Origin: an uncultured Collinsella sp.
GTDB lineage: Bacteria > Actinomycetota > Coriobacteriia > Coriobacteriales > Coriobacteriaceae
DNA: 64,000 nucleotides
Assembly: GCA_958412345.1 (NCBI GenBank)
Contig: CATYSO010000009.1
Location: 1 to 64,000 of the forward strand
Reading direction: 5' to 3'
The translations under genes and the position numbers were made by a program. Shown one piece after another: positions 10,226 through 18,616 of the stretch. The stretch's first letter is position 1; every line of letters starts with the position of its first letter. The notes under the pieces are model-generated. The model was not told where the DNA came from. It ran no database searches and was given only the letters and a program-made list of their open reading frames with translations.

Positions 10226-10954
10226 ATGGCTACCAAGATTAATATCCGCACCCTGCTCGAGGCCGGCTGCCACTTCGGTCACCAGACCCGTCGCTGGAAC
10301 CCCAAGATGAAGCCGTTCATCTTCGGTGAGCGCAACGGCATCTACATCCTCGACCTCAAGCAGACCATCCTCGACGCCGACCAGGCCTACACTTTCGTCA
10401 AGAACGTCGCCAAGGGTGGCAATGTGCTGTTCGTCGGCACCAAGAAGCAGGCTCAGGAGGCCGTCAAGAACGCTGCTGAGCGCGCCAACATGCCTTACAT
10501 CAACCAGCGTTGGCTCGGCGGTATGCTGACCAACTTCGTCACCATCCGCTCCCGCATCAACCGCATGGAGGAGCTCGAGGTCATGGTCGAGGACGGCCGC
10601 ATGGCAGTGCTCCCCAAGAAGGAGCAGGCTGTTCTCGGTAAGGAGCTCACCAAGCTCCAGACCAACCTCGGTGGCGCCCGCGACATGAAGGGTCTGCCCC
10701 AGGCTCTCTTCGTCATCGACACTAAGCGCGAGGAGAACGCCATCAAGGAGGCCCAGCGCCTGAACATCCCCGTCGTCGCTCTGATCGACACCAACTCCGA
10801 TCCCGACGAGGTCGAGTACGGCATCCCCTGCAACGATGACGCTATCTCCGCTGTCACCCTTATGTGCGAGCTCATGGCTGACGCCTGCCTCGCTGGCTCC
10901 GGTAAGGAGCAGGTCTCCGAGGCCGAGATGGCCGCTGAGCCCAAGGCCGAGTAA
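10226..10954 (+). CDS. rpsB: 30S ribosomal protein S2
   Basis: S2 binds at the neck of the 30S subunit and is needed for S1 docking. The 242-residue product begins MATKINIRTLLEAGCHFGH with the conserved RWNPKMKPFIF, then INQRWLGGMLTN and a C-terminal VALIDTNSDPD. ATG follows a strong AGGAGG site. A C-terminal acidic tail of ~15 residues follows the core. It is co-transcribed with tsf from the promoter at 10056-10084. Confidence 0.98.
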   Translation: MATKINIRTLLEAGCHFGHQTRRWNPKMKPFIFGERNGIYILDLKQTILDADQAYTFVKNVAKGGNVLFVGTKKQAQEAVKNAAERANMPYINQRWLGGMLTNFVTIRSRINRMEELEVMVEDGRMAVLPKKEQAVLGKELTKLQTNLGGARDMKGLPQALFVIDTKREENAIKEAQRLNIPVVALIDTNSDPDEVEYGIPCNDDAISAVTLMCELMADACLAGSGKEQVSEAEMAAEPKAE

Positions 10955-10999
10955 ATCAGTCTTAGTTAATTCTTTTTCATCTCTTTGAAAGGAACCACA

Positions 11000-11869
11000 A
11001 TGGCCCAGATTACCGCCGCTATGGTCAAGCAGCTCCGCGAGATGACCGACTCCCCGATGATGGAGTGCAAGAAGGCTCTCGTCGAGGCTGACGGCGACAT
11101 GGACGCCGCTGTCGACGTTCTGCGCAAGAACGGCCTCGCCAAGGCTGCCAAGAAGGCTGGCCGCGAGACCAACGAGGGCGCTGTCGCCGCGTTCGTCTCC
11201 GAGGATGGCAAGACCGGCGCTCTGCTCGAGCTCTCCTGCGAGACCGACTTCGTTGGCTCCAACGCCAAGTTCACCGGCTTTGCTTCCAAGGTCGCCGAGG
11301 TTGTCGCCACCACCGAGCCGGCCGATGTCGATGCTTTGCTCGAGAAGCCGATGGGCGAGGAGACCGTTTCCTCCGAGCTCACCGAGATGATTCACATCAT
11401 GGGCGAGAACATGAAGATCTCCCGCTTCGCCGCCCGCAAGGCCGAGAACGGTGCTCTCGCTTCTTACATCCACATGGGTGGTAAGATCGGCGTCCTCGTC
11501 GAGTTTGCTTTCGAGAAGGCCGAGACTGCTCAGGCTGAGTCCTTCAAGACCTTCGCTCACGACGTTGCCCTTCAGGTTGCCGCCGTCGCACCGATCTGCG
11601 CTACCCGCGATCAGGTTCCGGCCGAGACCGTCGAGCACGAGAAGCAGATCTACATGGCTCAGGCTGCCGAGTCCGGCAAGCCCGAGGCCATTCAGGAGAA
11701 GATGGCTGTCGGCCGTCTGGAGAAGTTCTACAAGCAGTCCGTGCTCACCGAGCAGGAGTTCATCAAGGACAGCTCCCTCACCATCAAGAAGTACGCTGAG
11801 CAGGTCTCCAAGGAGCTCGGCGACACCATTACCGTCGTTGCCTTTGACCGTCTGGTCCGTGGCGAGTAA
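11000..11869 (+). CDS. tsf: Elongation factor Ts
   Basis: Guanine-nucleotide exchange factor for EF-Tu. The 289-residue product has the N-terminal UBA-like domain with MTDSPMMECKKALVE, the SCETDFV signature in the core and a C-terminal helical part ending in the last ~100 residues. ATG 11000 follows GAAAGGAA. Rare codons are almost absent, typical of a highly expressed gene, and the same is true of rpsB. It is followed by a strong terminator. Confidence 0.98.
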   Translation: MAQITAAMVKQLREMTDSPMMECKKALVEADGDMDAAVDVLRKNGLAKAAKKAGRETNEGAVAAFVSEDGKTGALLELSCETDFVGSNAKFTGFASKVAEVVATTEPADVDALLEKPMGEETVSSELTEMIHIMGENMKISRFAARKAENGALASYIHMGGKIGVLVEFAFEKAETAQAESFKTFAHDVALQVAAVAPICATRDQVPAETVEHEKQIYMAQAAESGKPEAIQEKMAVGRLEKFYKQSVLTEQEFIKDSSLTIKKYAEQVSKELGDTITVVAFDRLVRGE

Positions 11870-11892
11870 ATAAGCTCTTGTAGCTGGTAATG

Positions 11893-11927
11893 AGCAGGCT
11901 GTGGGTTTTACTCACAGCCTGCTTTTT
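11893..11927 (+). terminator. rpsB-tsf terminator
   Basis: A 10-12-bp stem (arms begin at 11894 and end at 11922) rich in GC is followed by T5. Strong intrinsic terminator. Confidence 0.93.
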
Positions 11928-11986
11928 CATGGCTCCCCGTTAAGCCTTTGATATCATATTGAGAGTCTAATTAAAGGAGGATCGCT

Positions 11987-12709
11987 TTGTCCGACATCCG
12001 ATATAAACGCGTGCTTCTTAAGCTTTCCGGCGAAGCACTGATGGGCGACGGCCAATATGGCATCGACCCCAAGGTTACCGACCATCTTGCCAAGCAGGTC
12101 AAGGAGCTGCTCGCCGTTGGTCATGAGGTCGGCGTCGTTGTCGGCGGCGGCAATATTTTCCGCGGCATGGCCGGCGCTGCCGGTGGCATGGAGCGTGCTC
12201 AGGCCGACTACATGGGCATGCTGGCAACCGTTATGAACGCGCTCGCCCTGCAGGATGCCTTCGAGCATAACGATGTTCCCTGCCGCGTGATGAGCGCTAT
12301 CCAGATGAACGAGATCTGCGAGCCCTATATTCGCCGTCGCGCCATCAACCACCTTTCCAAGGGCAACGTCGTTATTTTTGCCGCCGGTTCGGGCAATCCG
12401 TACTTTACGACCGACACCGCCGCGGCTCTTCGTGCGTGCGAGATCGGCGCCGAGATTCTGATTAAAGCCACCAAGGTTGACGGCATCTACGACAAGGATC
12501 CCGTCAAGTGCGCCGATGCCGTCCGTTTTGACAAGATTACCTATCACGAGGTTCTCGTCCGCGGCCTGCAGGTTATGGATTCCACGGCTACGGCACTGTG
12601 CCAGGATAACCGTATGCCGATTTTGGTCCTCAACATCGATGGCGAGGACACCGTCAAGCGCGCGCTTTCGGGTGAGCCCGTCGGCACGCTCGTCTATCAG
12701 GAGGATTAA
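11987..12709 (+). CDS. pyrH: Uridylate kinase
   Basis: Phosphorylates UMP to UDP, the step after the pyr operon product. The 240-residue amino-acid-kinase-fold protein begins YKRVLLKLSGEAL and has VVGGGNIFRG and ATKVDGIYDKDP. The start codon is TTG with a strong AAAGGAGG at 11973-11980. It is the first gene of the pyrH-frr-uppS-cdsA-dxr-rseP-ispG-proS run, with short gaps or overlaps throughout. No clear promoter was found in the 60 bp after the tsf terminator. Confidence 0.97.
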   Translation: MSDIRYKRVLLKLSGEALMGDGQYGIDPKVTDHLAKQVKELLAVGHEVGVVVGGGNIFRGMAGAAGGMERAQADYMGMLATVMNALALQDAFEHNDVPCRVMSAIQMNEICEPYIRRRAINHLSKGNVVIFAAGSGNPYFTTDTAAALRACEIGAEILIKATKVDGIYDKDPVKCADAVRFDKITYHEVLVRGLQVMDSTATALCQDNRMPILVLNIDGEDTVKRALSGEPVGTLVYQED

Positions 12710-12711
12710 GC

Positions 12712-13248
12712 ATGGCAGAGAACATCACCGCCCACATGGACAAGTCGCTCGAGTCCCTCAAGCATAACTTCTCCAAGGTTCGTACCGGCCGCGCCAATGC
12801 CAACATTCTTTCCGACATCACCGTCGATTATTACGGTGTTCCCACGCCGGTCACGCAGGTTGCCGCCGTCAAGACCCCCGAGGCCCACATGCTTCTCATC
12901 GAGCCGTGGGACAAGGCACTCATCAACGCTATCGTCAAGGCCATCGGCGCTTCCGATCTGGGTATTACCCCCAACTCCGATGGCACCGTCGTTCGTCTGC
13001 CGTTCCCGGCTCCCACCGAGGAGCGCCGTCGCGAGCTCGTCAAGGAGTGCCGCGAGTACGCCGAGCAGGCCAAGGTGTCTATTCGTAACATCCGTCGCGA
13101 CTTCAACAACAAGCTCGAGCGCGATGAGGAGCTCACCGAGGACGATGTCCGTCGCGAGCAGGCCAAGGTCCAGAAGCACACTGATGAGTATGTCGCCAAG
13201 GTCGAGGAGCTTCTGAAGGAAAAAGAAGCCGAGGTCATGGAGATCTAA
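12712..13248 (+). CDS. frr: Ribosome recycling factor
   Basis: With EF-G it splits post-termination ribosomes. The 178-residue product shows the tRNA-mimic helices, with FSKVRTGRANANILSDI, LPFPAPTEERRRELVKE and RNIRRDFNN. Two nucleotides separate it from the pyrH stop. The ribosome site AGGAGG overlaps the end of pyrH. Confidence 0.97.
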   Translation: MAENITAHMDKSLESLKHNFSKVRTGRANANILSDITVDYYGVPTPVTQVAAVKTPEAHMLLIEPWDKALINAIVKAIGASDLGITPNSDGTVVRLPFPAPTEERRRELVKECREYAEQAKVSIRNIRRDFNNKLERDEELTEDDVRREQAKVQKHTDEYVAKVEELLKEKEAEVMEI

Positions 13249-13249
13249 G

Positions 13250-14044
13250 GTGCAATACGACGAGCATAAACTGGTCGAGTACTTTGCCGACGCCCCTGCG
13301 GGCGTCGGTTTTTCCGACCTTGACCTCAATAACATTCCGCACCATATCTCGTGCATCATGGACGGCAACGGTCGTTGGGCCACGTCGCGCGGTCTTGCAC
13401 GTACCGAGGGCCATAAGGCGGGTATCGTCTCACTGCGCGAGATCATTACCGCCTGCGTTCGTCTGGGCGTCGACGTGCTTTCGGCCTATGCGTTTTCTAC
13501 CGAAAACTGGAACCGTCCGCAGCATGAGGTCAACGTCTTGATGCATCTGTTTGCTAAGACGTTTATCGATGAGCTGCCGCTTCTGAAGCGCGAAAACGTG
13601 CGTGTTGTCTTTTTGGGTGACATTTCCGCGCTGCCCAAGAAGACCCGCGACGTTTTTGAACGCGGTCTTGCCGAATGCGCCGATCACACCGGCATGACGC
13701 TGGCGCTTGCCGTCAACTACGGCGCGCGTGCCGAGATTACCCGCGCTGTCCGTCAGATCGCACTCGACGCTGCCGCCGGTAAGATCGATCCTGGCGCAAT
13801 TGATGACGACATGGTGGCTTCCCACCTCTATACCGCCGGCCTTCCCGATCCTGAGCTTGTGATTCGCACTTCCGGTGAGCTGCGCCTTTCGAACTATCTG
13901 CTGTGGCAGGTGGCTTATTCCGAGTTCTACGTCACCGATACCTATTGGCCCGACTTTGATCGTTGGGGCCTTGTCGACGCCATTTTGGCCTATCAGGGCC
14001 GTGACCGTAGGTTTGGTGGACTGAGCAAGACCGAGGAGGCTTAA
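13250..14044 (+). CDS. uppS: Undecaprenyl diphosphate synthase (cis-prenyltransferase)
   Basis: Makes the C55 lipid carrier for peptidoglycan from FPP and IPP. The 264-residue product has the signature CIMDGNGRWATSRGL with catalytic Asp, AYAFSTENW, and a C-terminal region with RTSGELRLSNYLLWQ and the YVTDTYWPDF segment. GTG 13250 starts one base after the frr stop. A ~35-residue N-terminal segment precedes the catalytic core, which is a little longer than usual. Neighbours cdsA, dxr and ispG supply the same lipid pathway. Confidence 0.96.
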   Translation: MQYDEHKLVEYFADAPAGVGFSDLDLNNIPHHISCIMDGNGRWATSRGLARTEGHKAGIVSLREIITACVRLGVDVLSAYAFSTENWNRPQHEVNVLMHLFAKTFIDELPLLKRENVRVVFLGDISALPKKTRDVFERGLAECADHTGMTLALAVNYGARAEITRAVRQIALDAAAGKIDPGAIDDDMVASHLYTAGLPDPELVIRTSGELRLSNYLLWQVAYSEFYVTDTYWPDFDRWGLVDAILAYQGRDRRFGGLSKTEEA

Positions 14045-14046
14045 TC

Positions 14047-14946
14047 GTGTCCGATCGTCCCAAGGCATCTGCTCCCAAGACGCCTGCGCGCAAAGCTGCC
14101 ACTGCTGGCGCGCCTGCAGCGAAGAGCGGCACCGGTTCGTGGCTGGCGGGCTTTATTACCCGTGCCGCCGCCGGTATCGTCTACGCCGTTGTCTTTATCC
14201 TGTGCCTGGTTTTGGGCATCGTGCCCACGGCCATCTTCGTTTCCGTCATGAGCGGTCTGTGCTGCTATGAGTTTTTCCGTATGACAAGGCTCGATGGCAA
14301 GATGGCTAACGAGCGCATGGGTATCGCTGCCGCCGTACTCTTTCCGCTGTCGGCGTTGGGCGATTCGATGCTGCTGAATGCCCTGCTTTTTGCCCTGATG
14401 CTCGCTGTGGGCATTTGGTATGTCTGGTCGCCGCGTACCCGCATCTCTGATGTGGCCGTGACGCTCATGGGCCCCATCTACACTGGCTTTATGCTGTCGG
14501 CCATCGTGCTGCTGCGCGATGCCGTGCCCGGTTTTGCCGGCGCCCTGCTTTCGGTGGGCGTTTGCGCGTCCCTTTGGGTCTCCGATTCGTTTGCCTACAT
14601 CGTGGGTAGCCGTATCGGCAAACACAAGATGGTCCCCAAGATCTCTCCCAAAAAGAGCTGGGAGGGGTTTGTTGGCGGCATCCTGGGCTCGGTTTTGATT
14701 TGGCTCATCCTGTGGGCGACGCACTTCTACAAACTCAGCCTGCCCTATGCGCTGCTGTGCGGCGTGGTGGTGTCCATTTTGGGCGTTATCGGCGACCTTA
14801 TCGAGTCGCGCATCAAGCGTGGTGTGGGCGTTAAGGATTCCGGTAACCTTATCCCGGGCCACGGCGGCATGCTCGATCGTAGCGACTCGCTTATCTTTGG
14901 CTGCATCACCGCGCAGCTGCTTTTGATGATCGGAGGCGTGCTGTAA
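14047..14946 (+). CDS. cdsA: Phosphatidate cytidylyltransferase (CDP-diglyceride synthase)
   Basis: Integral membrane enzyme that makes CDP-diacylglycerol, the substrate of PgsA encoded near 61.5 kb. The 299-residue product has a ~30-residue Ala/Lys/Pro-rich cytosolic start, about seven hydrophobic segments, and the CDS signature with KDSGNLIPGHGGMLDRSDS near the C-terminus. GTG start. The stop overlaps the dxr ATG (TAATG), implying translational coupling. Confidence 0.96.
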   Translation: MSDRPKASAPKTPARKAATAGAPAAKSGTGSWLAGFITRAAAGIVYAVVFILCLVLGIVPTAIFVSVMSGLCCYEFFRMTRLDGKMANERMGIAAAVLFPLSALGDSMLLNALLFALMLAVGIWYVWSPRTRISDVAVTLMGPIYTGFMLSAIVLLRDAVPGFAGALLSVGVCASLWVSDSFAYIVGSRIGKHKMVPKISPKKSWEGFVGGILGSVLIWLILWATHFYKLSLPYALLCGVVVSILGVIGDLIESRIKRGVGVKDSGNLIPGHGGMLDRSDSLIFGCITAQLLLMIGGVL

Positions 14947-16133
14947 TGTCCTTCCAGACGACGTATGGCCCCGATGGACGCCTTCGTGTTGCCATCCTGG
15001 GTTGTACGGGCTCTATCGGCACCCAGGCGCTCGATGTGTGCCGCCAGCACGCCGATCGCTTGCAGGTGACGGCGCTGTCCGTTAACTCCAGTACCTCCGA
15101 GCTCGTTGCCGCTGCCCGCGAGTTCTCGGTTCCGGCGGTTGCCGTGGCCGATGTCGCTCATGGCGATGACGCCGTGCTGCAGGAGCTGCCCGAGGGAACG
15201 AAGCTCGGCGTTGGCGCGCAGGCGGTTTGCGAGCTCGCGCGTCGCGATGATGTCGACTGCGTGCTCGTCGCTATTGTGGGCGCCGCCGGTCTCGAGGCGA
15301 GCCATGCGGCCTTGACCTCGAATAAGCGCCTTGCCCTTGCCAACAAGGAGTCCCTTGTCGTCGGTGGCGACTTGCTTATGCCGTTGGCGCAACCGGGCCA
15401 GCTTATTCCAGTCGACTCTGAGCACTCCGCCATCTACCAGTGCTATCTGGGGGAGAACCCGCGCGAGGCTCATTGTATTTGGCTCACCTGCTCGGGCGGT
15501 CCGTTCTTTGGTCGCACACGCGACGAGCTCGATCGCGTGACGCGTGCCGATGCCCTCGCACATCCCACGTGGGCCATGGGTGCCAAGATCACCATCGACT
15601 CCGCTACCCTCATGAACAAGGGCCTGGAGCGTATTGAGGCCATGCATCTGTTTAACTGCGACCTCGATTTCATTAACGTGGTCGTGCAGCGTCAGTCCAA
15701 GATTCACTCTATGGTCGAGTTCGCCGACGGCTCCGTGATGGCGCATCTCGGTGCTTCCGACATGCGTATTCCCATCCAGTTCGCGTTCTCGTATCCCGAG
15801 CGTTGGGATACTCCGGCGCCTCGTATCGATTTTCGCGAGTTGGGGCGGCTCACGTTTGATGCTGCCGACATGGATACCTTCCGCTGTCTGGCACTGGCCG
15901 AGCGTGCCGGCAAGACGGGTGGCACCATGCCGTGCGTGCTCAATGCCGCCAACGAGGTCGCCGTCGATGCCTTCCTGCACGATGGCTGCAGCTTTACTGA
16001 TATCGATCGCATTGTGGAATCCTGCATGGATGCCCACGATATGCAGACGGTCGATTCGTTTGAGCAGCTTCGCGACATCGATGCGTGGGCGCGTGAAAAA
16101 GCTGCGCAGGTGCTCGCCGCAACCCGTTCCTAA
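14946..16133 (+). CDS. dxr: 1-deoxy-D-xylulose 5-phosphate reductoisomerase
   Basis: Second step of the MEP isoprenoid pathway, DXP to MEP, using NADPH. The 395-residue product shows the NADPH fold GCTGSIGTQALDV, LANKESLVVGG, the metal/substrate segment PVDSEHSAIYQ and the ASGGPF-type loop (here CSGGPFF), plus a C-terminal helical domain. It is encoded with ispG, the sixth MEP step, two genes downstream. Confidence 0.97.
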   Translation: MSFQTTYGPDGRLRVAILGCTGSIGTQALDVCRQHADRLQVTALSVNSSTSELVAAAREFSVPAVAVADVAHGDDAVLQELPEGTKLGVGAQAVCELARRDDVDCVLVAIVGAAGLEASHAALTSNKRLALANKESLVVGGDLLMPLAQPGQLIPVDSEHSAIYQCYLGENPREAHCIWLTCSGGPFFGRTRDELDRVTRADALAHPTWAMGAKITIDSATLMNKGLERIEAMHLFNCDLDFINVVVQRQSKIHSMVEFADGSVMAHLGASDMRIPIQFAFSYPERWDTPAPRIDFRELGRLTFDAADMDTFRCLALAERAGKTGGTMPCVLNAANEVAVDAFLHDGCSFTDIDRIVESCMDAHDMQTVDSFEQLRDIDAWAREKAAQVLAATRS

Positions 16134-16158
16134 CCCATAAGGATTGCTTTTTCGTTTT

Positions 16159-17520
16159 ATGGATACTGTTCTGAGCGTTCTTTCATCGGTCTTTTGGGGC
16201 CTGCTGATGCTTTCCGTCCTCGTGTTTTTGCACGAGGGCGGCCACTTTTTGGCGGCGCGTGCCTGCGGCGTCCGTGTGACCGAATTCTTTTTGGGCCTGC
16301 CGTGCCGCTTTGACATCCATTACACGTCGCGTCGCATTGGAACCAAGTTTGGCGTGACCCCGCTGTTGCTGGGTGGCTACGCTGCCATCTGCGGTATGGA
16401 TCCGACCGATGTCTCGTGCGCCGATCGCGTGCTCGCGGCTATCTACCGCCATGGTCGCGTGACCGTGGCCGACCTTGCTGTCGAGCTCGAGCTTTCCGAG
16501 GAGGATGTGCTCGAGGCTTGTGCTCTGTTGCTGGGCTGGGGCTCCATCGCACCTTGGTATGAGGAAGGGGAGAAGCCCTCACCGAGCTACTATCCCACCA
16601 AGTATCAGACACTGCCTCGAGACGCTGCGGGTTACACCACCTTTGACGGCCGCCGGTTCGATCGAGAGCATGCGACTGCCGAGGGCGATGTGTGGGAGCT
16701 GCCGTGCGGCGAGGCTGATTTCTTGGCGCAAGAGCGCTCGCATACTTATCTTGGCCAGGGCTTTCTCAAGCGCGCCTTTATGCTGCTCGCGGGCATTCTC
16801 GTCAATATCCTGACGGGTTTTTTGCTCCTTATGAGCATCTATTCCATTGCGGGTGTCACCGTGCCGATGGATACCAACGTGATCGGTCAGGTTGACGAGG
16901 GGTCTATTGCCGCCAAGGCGGGTATCGAGGCCGGTGATGCGATCCTTTCGGTCGACGGTGTCTCATGTTCCACTTGGATGGACGTCTACGATGCTATCGG
17001 CAAGGCCGCCGGTAAGGACGATATCGCCATTGAGTATGAGCGCGACGGCAAGCAGCATTCGACCTCGGTTGCGCTCAAAGAGGACGAGCGGTTAGGTGTG
17101 TATGCTTCTACGGAGGTAGTCCGTTTGGACCCCATCACCTCGGCGCGTCTGTCATTCTCCTATGTTGTGCAGACCGCGGATGGCGTTATTCGCCTACTCC
17201 AGCCGCAGCATACGATGGAGATTCTCGACCAGTCCTCGTCGATCGTGGGTATCAGCGTCATGTCCTCTCAGGCGGCTGCTGCCGGCCCCGTAACGTTCCT
17301 TTCGTTTGCTGCCCTCATCTCGTTCTCGCTTGGCTTTATGAACCTGCTGCCCATCCCGCCACTCGATGGCGGTAAGCTGGTCATCGAGATCATTCAAAAG
17401 ATTGCGGGACGCGAGCTTCCGCTCAAGGTCCAGGCGATTGTGAGCTATGTGGGCATCGCACTCTTTGCGCTGCTGTTTGTCTATATGCTTCGTTCCGACA
17501 TCCTTCGATTTATTCTGTAG
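16159..17520 (+). CDS. rseP: RseP-type site-2 (M50) membrane metalloprotease with inserted domain
   Basis: Cleaves transmembrane substrates such as anti-sigma factors or signal-peptide remnants. The 453-residue product has the zinc motif HEGGH (residues 25-29) in the first membrane helix, a GGYAAI beta-loop, a PDZ domain (~240-310) and the second catalytic motif LLPIPPLDGGK near residue 398. Unusual is a ~120-residue insertion (about 80-200) between the GGY loop and the next helix. Part of it (about 87-137) reads like a winged helix: HGRVTVADLAVELELSEEDV. ATG 16159 is chosen, though the AAGG at 16139 is 16 nt away; TTG 16144 is the alternative. It lies between dxr and ispG as in most bacteria. 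Confidence 0.92.
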   Translation: MDTVLSVLSSVFWGLLMLSVLVFLHEGGHFLAARACGVRVTEFFLGLPCRFDIHYTSRRIGTKFGVTPLLLGGYAAICGMDPTDVSCADRVLAAIYRHGRVTVADLAVELELSEEDVLEACALLLGWGSIAPWYEEGEKPSPSYYPTKYQTLPRDAAGYTTFDGRRFDREHATAEGDVWELPCGEADFLAQERSHTYLGQGFLKRAFMLLAGILVNILTGFLLLMSIYSIAGVTVPMDTNVIGQVDEGSIAAKAGIEAGDAILSVDGVSCSTWMDVYDAIGKAAGKDDIAIEYERDGKQHSTSVALKEDERLGVYASTEVVRLDPITSARLSFSYVVQTADGVIRLLQPQHTMEILDQSSSIVGISVMSSQAAAAGPVTFLSFAALISFSLGFMNLLPIPPLDGGKLVIEIIQKIAGRELPLKVQAIVSYVGIALFALLFVYMLRSDILRFIL

Positions 17521-17533
17521 GGGAGTGTTTGGA

Positions 17534-18616
17534 TTGTCTTTATCCCATCCTTTGCCGCGCGAACTGACGCGCCCCGTGCATGTGGGCGGCGTACAGATCG
17601 GTGGCGGCGCGCCGGTGGTGGTTCAGTCCATGACCTGTACCGATACCGCCGATGCCCAGGCAACGCTTGCGCAACTGTGTGCGCTTGCGCAAGCTGGCTG
17701 CGATATCGTGCGCGTGAGCGTGCCCACCGAGGCCGCGCTCGAGGGCTTTCGTACCATCTGTGCTGAGTCCCCGGTGCCGATCGTCGCCGATATTCACTTT
17801 AACCATAAGCTCGCCATTGGTGCCGTTGAGGCCGGTGCTGCCAAGCTGCGCATCAATCCCGGCAATATCGGCGATTGGGCCAAGGTTGACGCGGTGATCG
17901 ATGCTGCTGGTGCCGCGGGCTGTGCGATTCGCATCGGTGTCAACGCCGGCTCGCTCGAGCAAGATATCGCCGAGCGCGACGATCTCACGCAGCCCGAAAA
18001 GCTCGTGATGTCGAGCGAGCGCTTTGTGCAGCATTTTGAGGACCGCGGCTTTACGAACATTGTGCTTTCGGCCAAGGCCCATAGCGTTCAAACGACGCTC
18101 GATACCTATCGAGCCCTGTCGCGTGAGATTCCCCACGTTCCGCTTCACCTGGGCGTAACCGAGGCGGGTACCAAGCTTCAGGGCACCATTAAGAGCTCGG
18201 TGGGCCTTGGTATTCTGCTGTCTGAGGGTATTGGTGACACCATGCGCGTCTCTCTCACGGCCGATCCGGTTGAGGAGCCGCCGGTTGCCTGGGGTATTCT
18301 GCAGTCGCTGGGCCTGCGTCGCCGTGGCCCCGAGATTGTCTCGTGCCCTACGTGCGCCCGCTGCCAGGTTAACCTCATTCCCATCGCCGAGGAGGTCACC
18401 GAGCGGCTTAAGAATTATTCCGCGCCGCTTTCGATCGCCGTGATGGGATGTGCGGTCAACGGCCCCGGAGAGGCATCTGACTCCGACCTGGGCGTTGCCT
18501 GTGGACGCGGTCAGGGCCTGCTCTTTTCGCATGGCCAGATCATTGGTAAAGTAGCTGAGGACCAAATTGTCGACGCGCTCATGGCCGAGGTCGACAAGCT
18601 TATTGAGGAGAAATAA
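17534..18616 (+). CDS. ispG: 4-hydroxy-3-methylbut-2-en-1-yl diphosphate synthase
   Basis: Iron-sulfur enzyme of the MEP pathway that converts MEcPP to HMBPP. The 360-residue product has the N-terminal barrel (VVVQSMTCTDTAD, VADIHFNHKLA, KLRINPGNIG) and the C-terminal cluster domain with SCPTCARCQ and GCAVNGPGEA, giving Cys-x2-Cys plus a later Cys and Glu ligand. TTG 17534 follows GGGGAG at good spacing. A GTG at 17525 in frame is too close. The order rseP-ispG-proS is standard. Confidence 0.96.
   Translation: MSLSHPLPRELTRPVHVGGVQIGGGAPVVVQSMTCTDTADAQATLAQLCALAQAGCDIVRVSVPTEAALEGFRTICAESPVPIVADIHFNHKLAIGAVEAGAAKLRINPGNIGDWAKVDAVIDAAGAAGCAIRIGVNAGSLEQDIAERDDLTQPEKLVMSSERFVQHFEDRGFTNIVLSAKAHSVQTTLDTYRALSREIPHVPLHLGVTEAGTKLQGTIKSSVGLGILLSEGIGDTMRVSLTADPVEEPPVAWGILQSLGLRRRGPEIVSCPTCARCQVNLIPIAEEVTERLKNYSAPLSIAVMGCAVNGPGEASDSDLGVACGRGQGLLFSHGQIIGKVAEDQIVDALMAEVDKLIEEK

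Noticed and set aside
11941..11985. pyrH promoter around TATCAT (11952)
   Set aside because: No -35 hexamer and no extended -10 TG; the hexamer alone is too weak to call.
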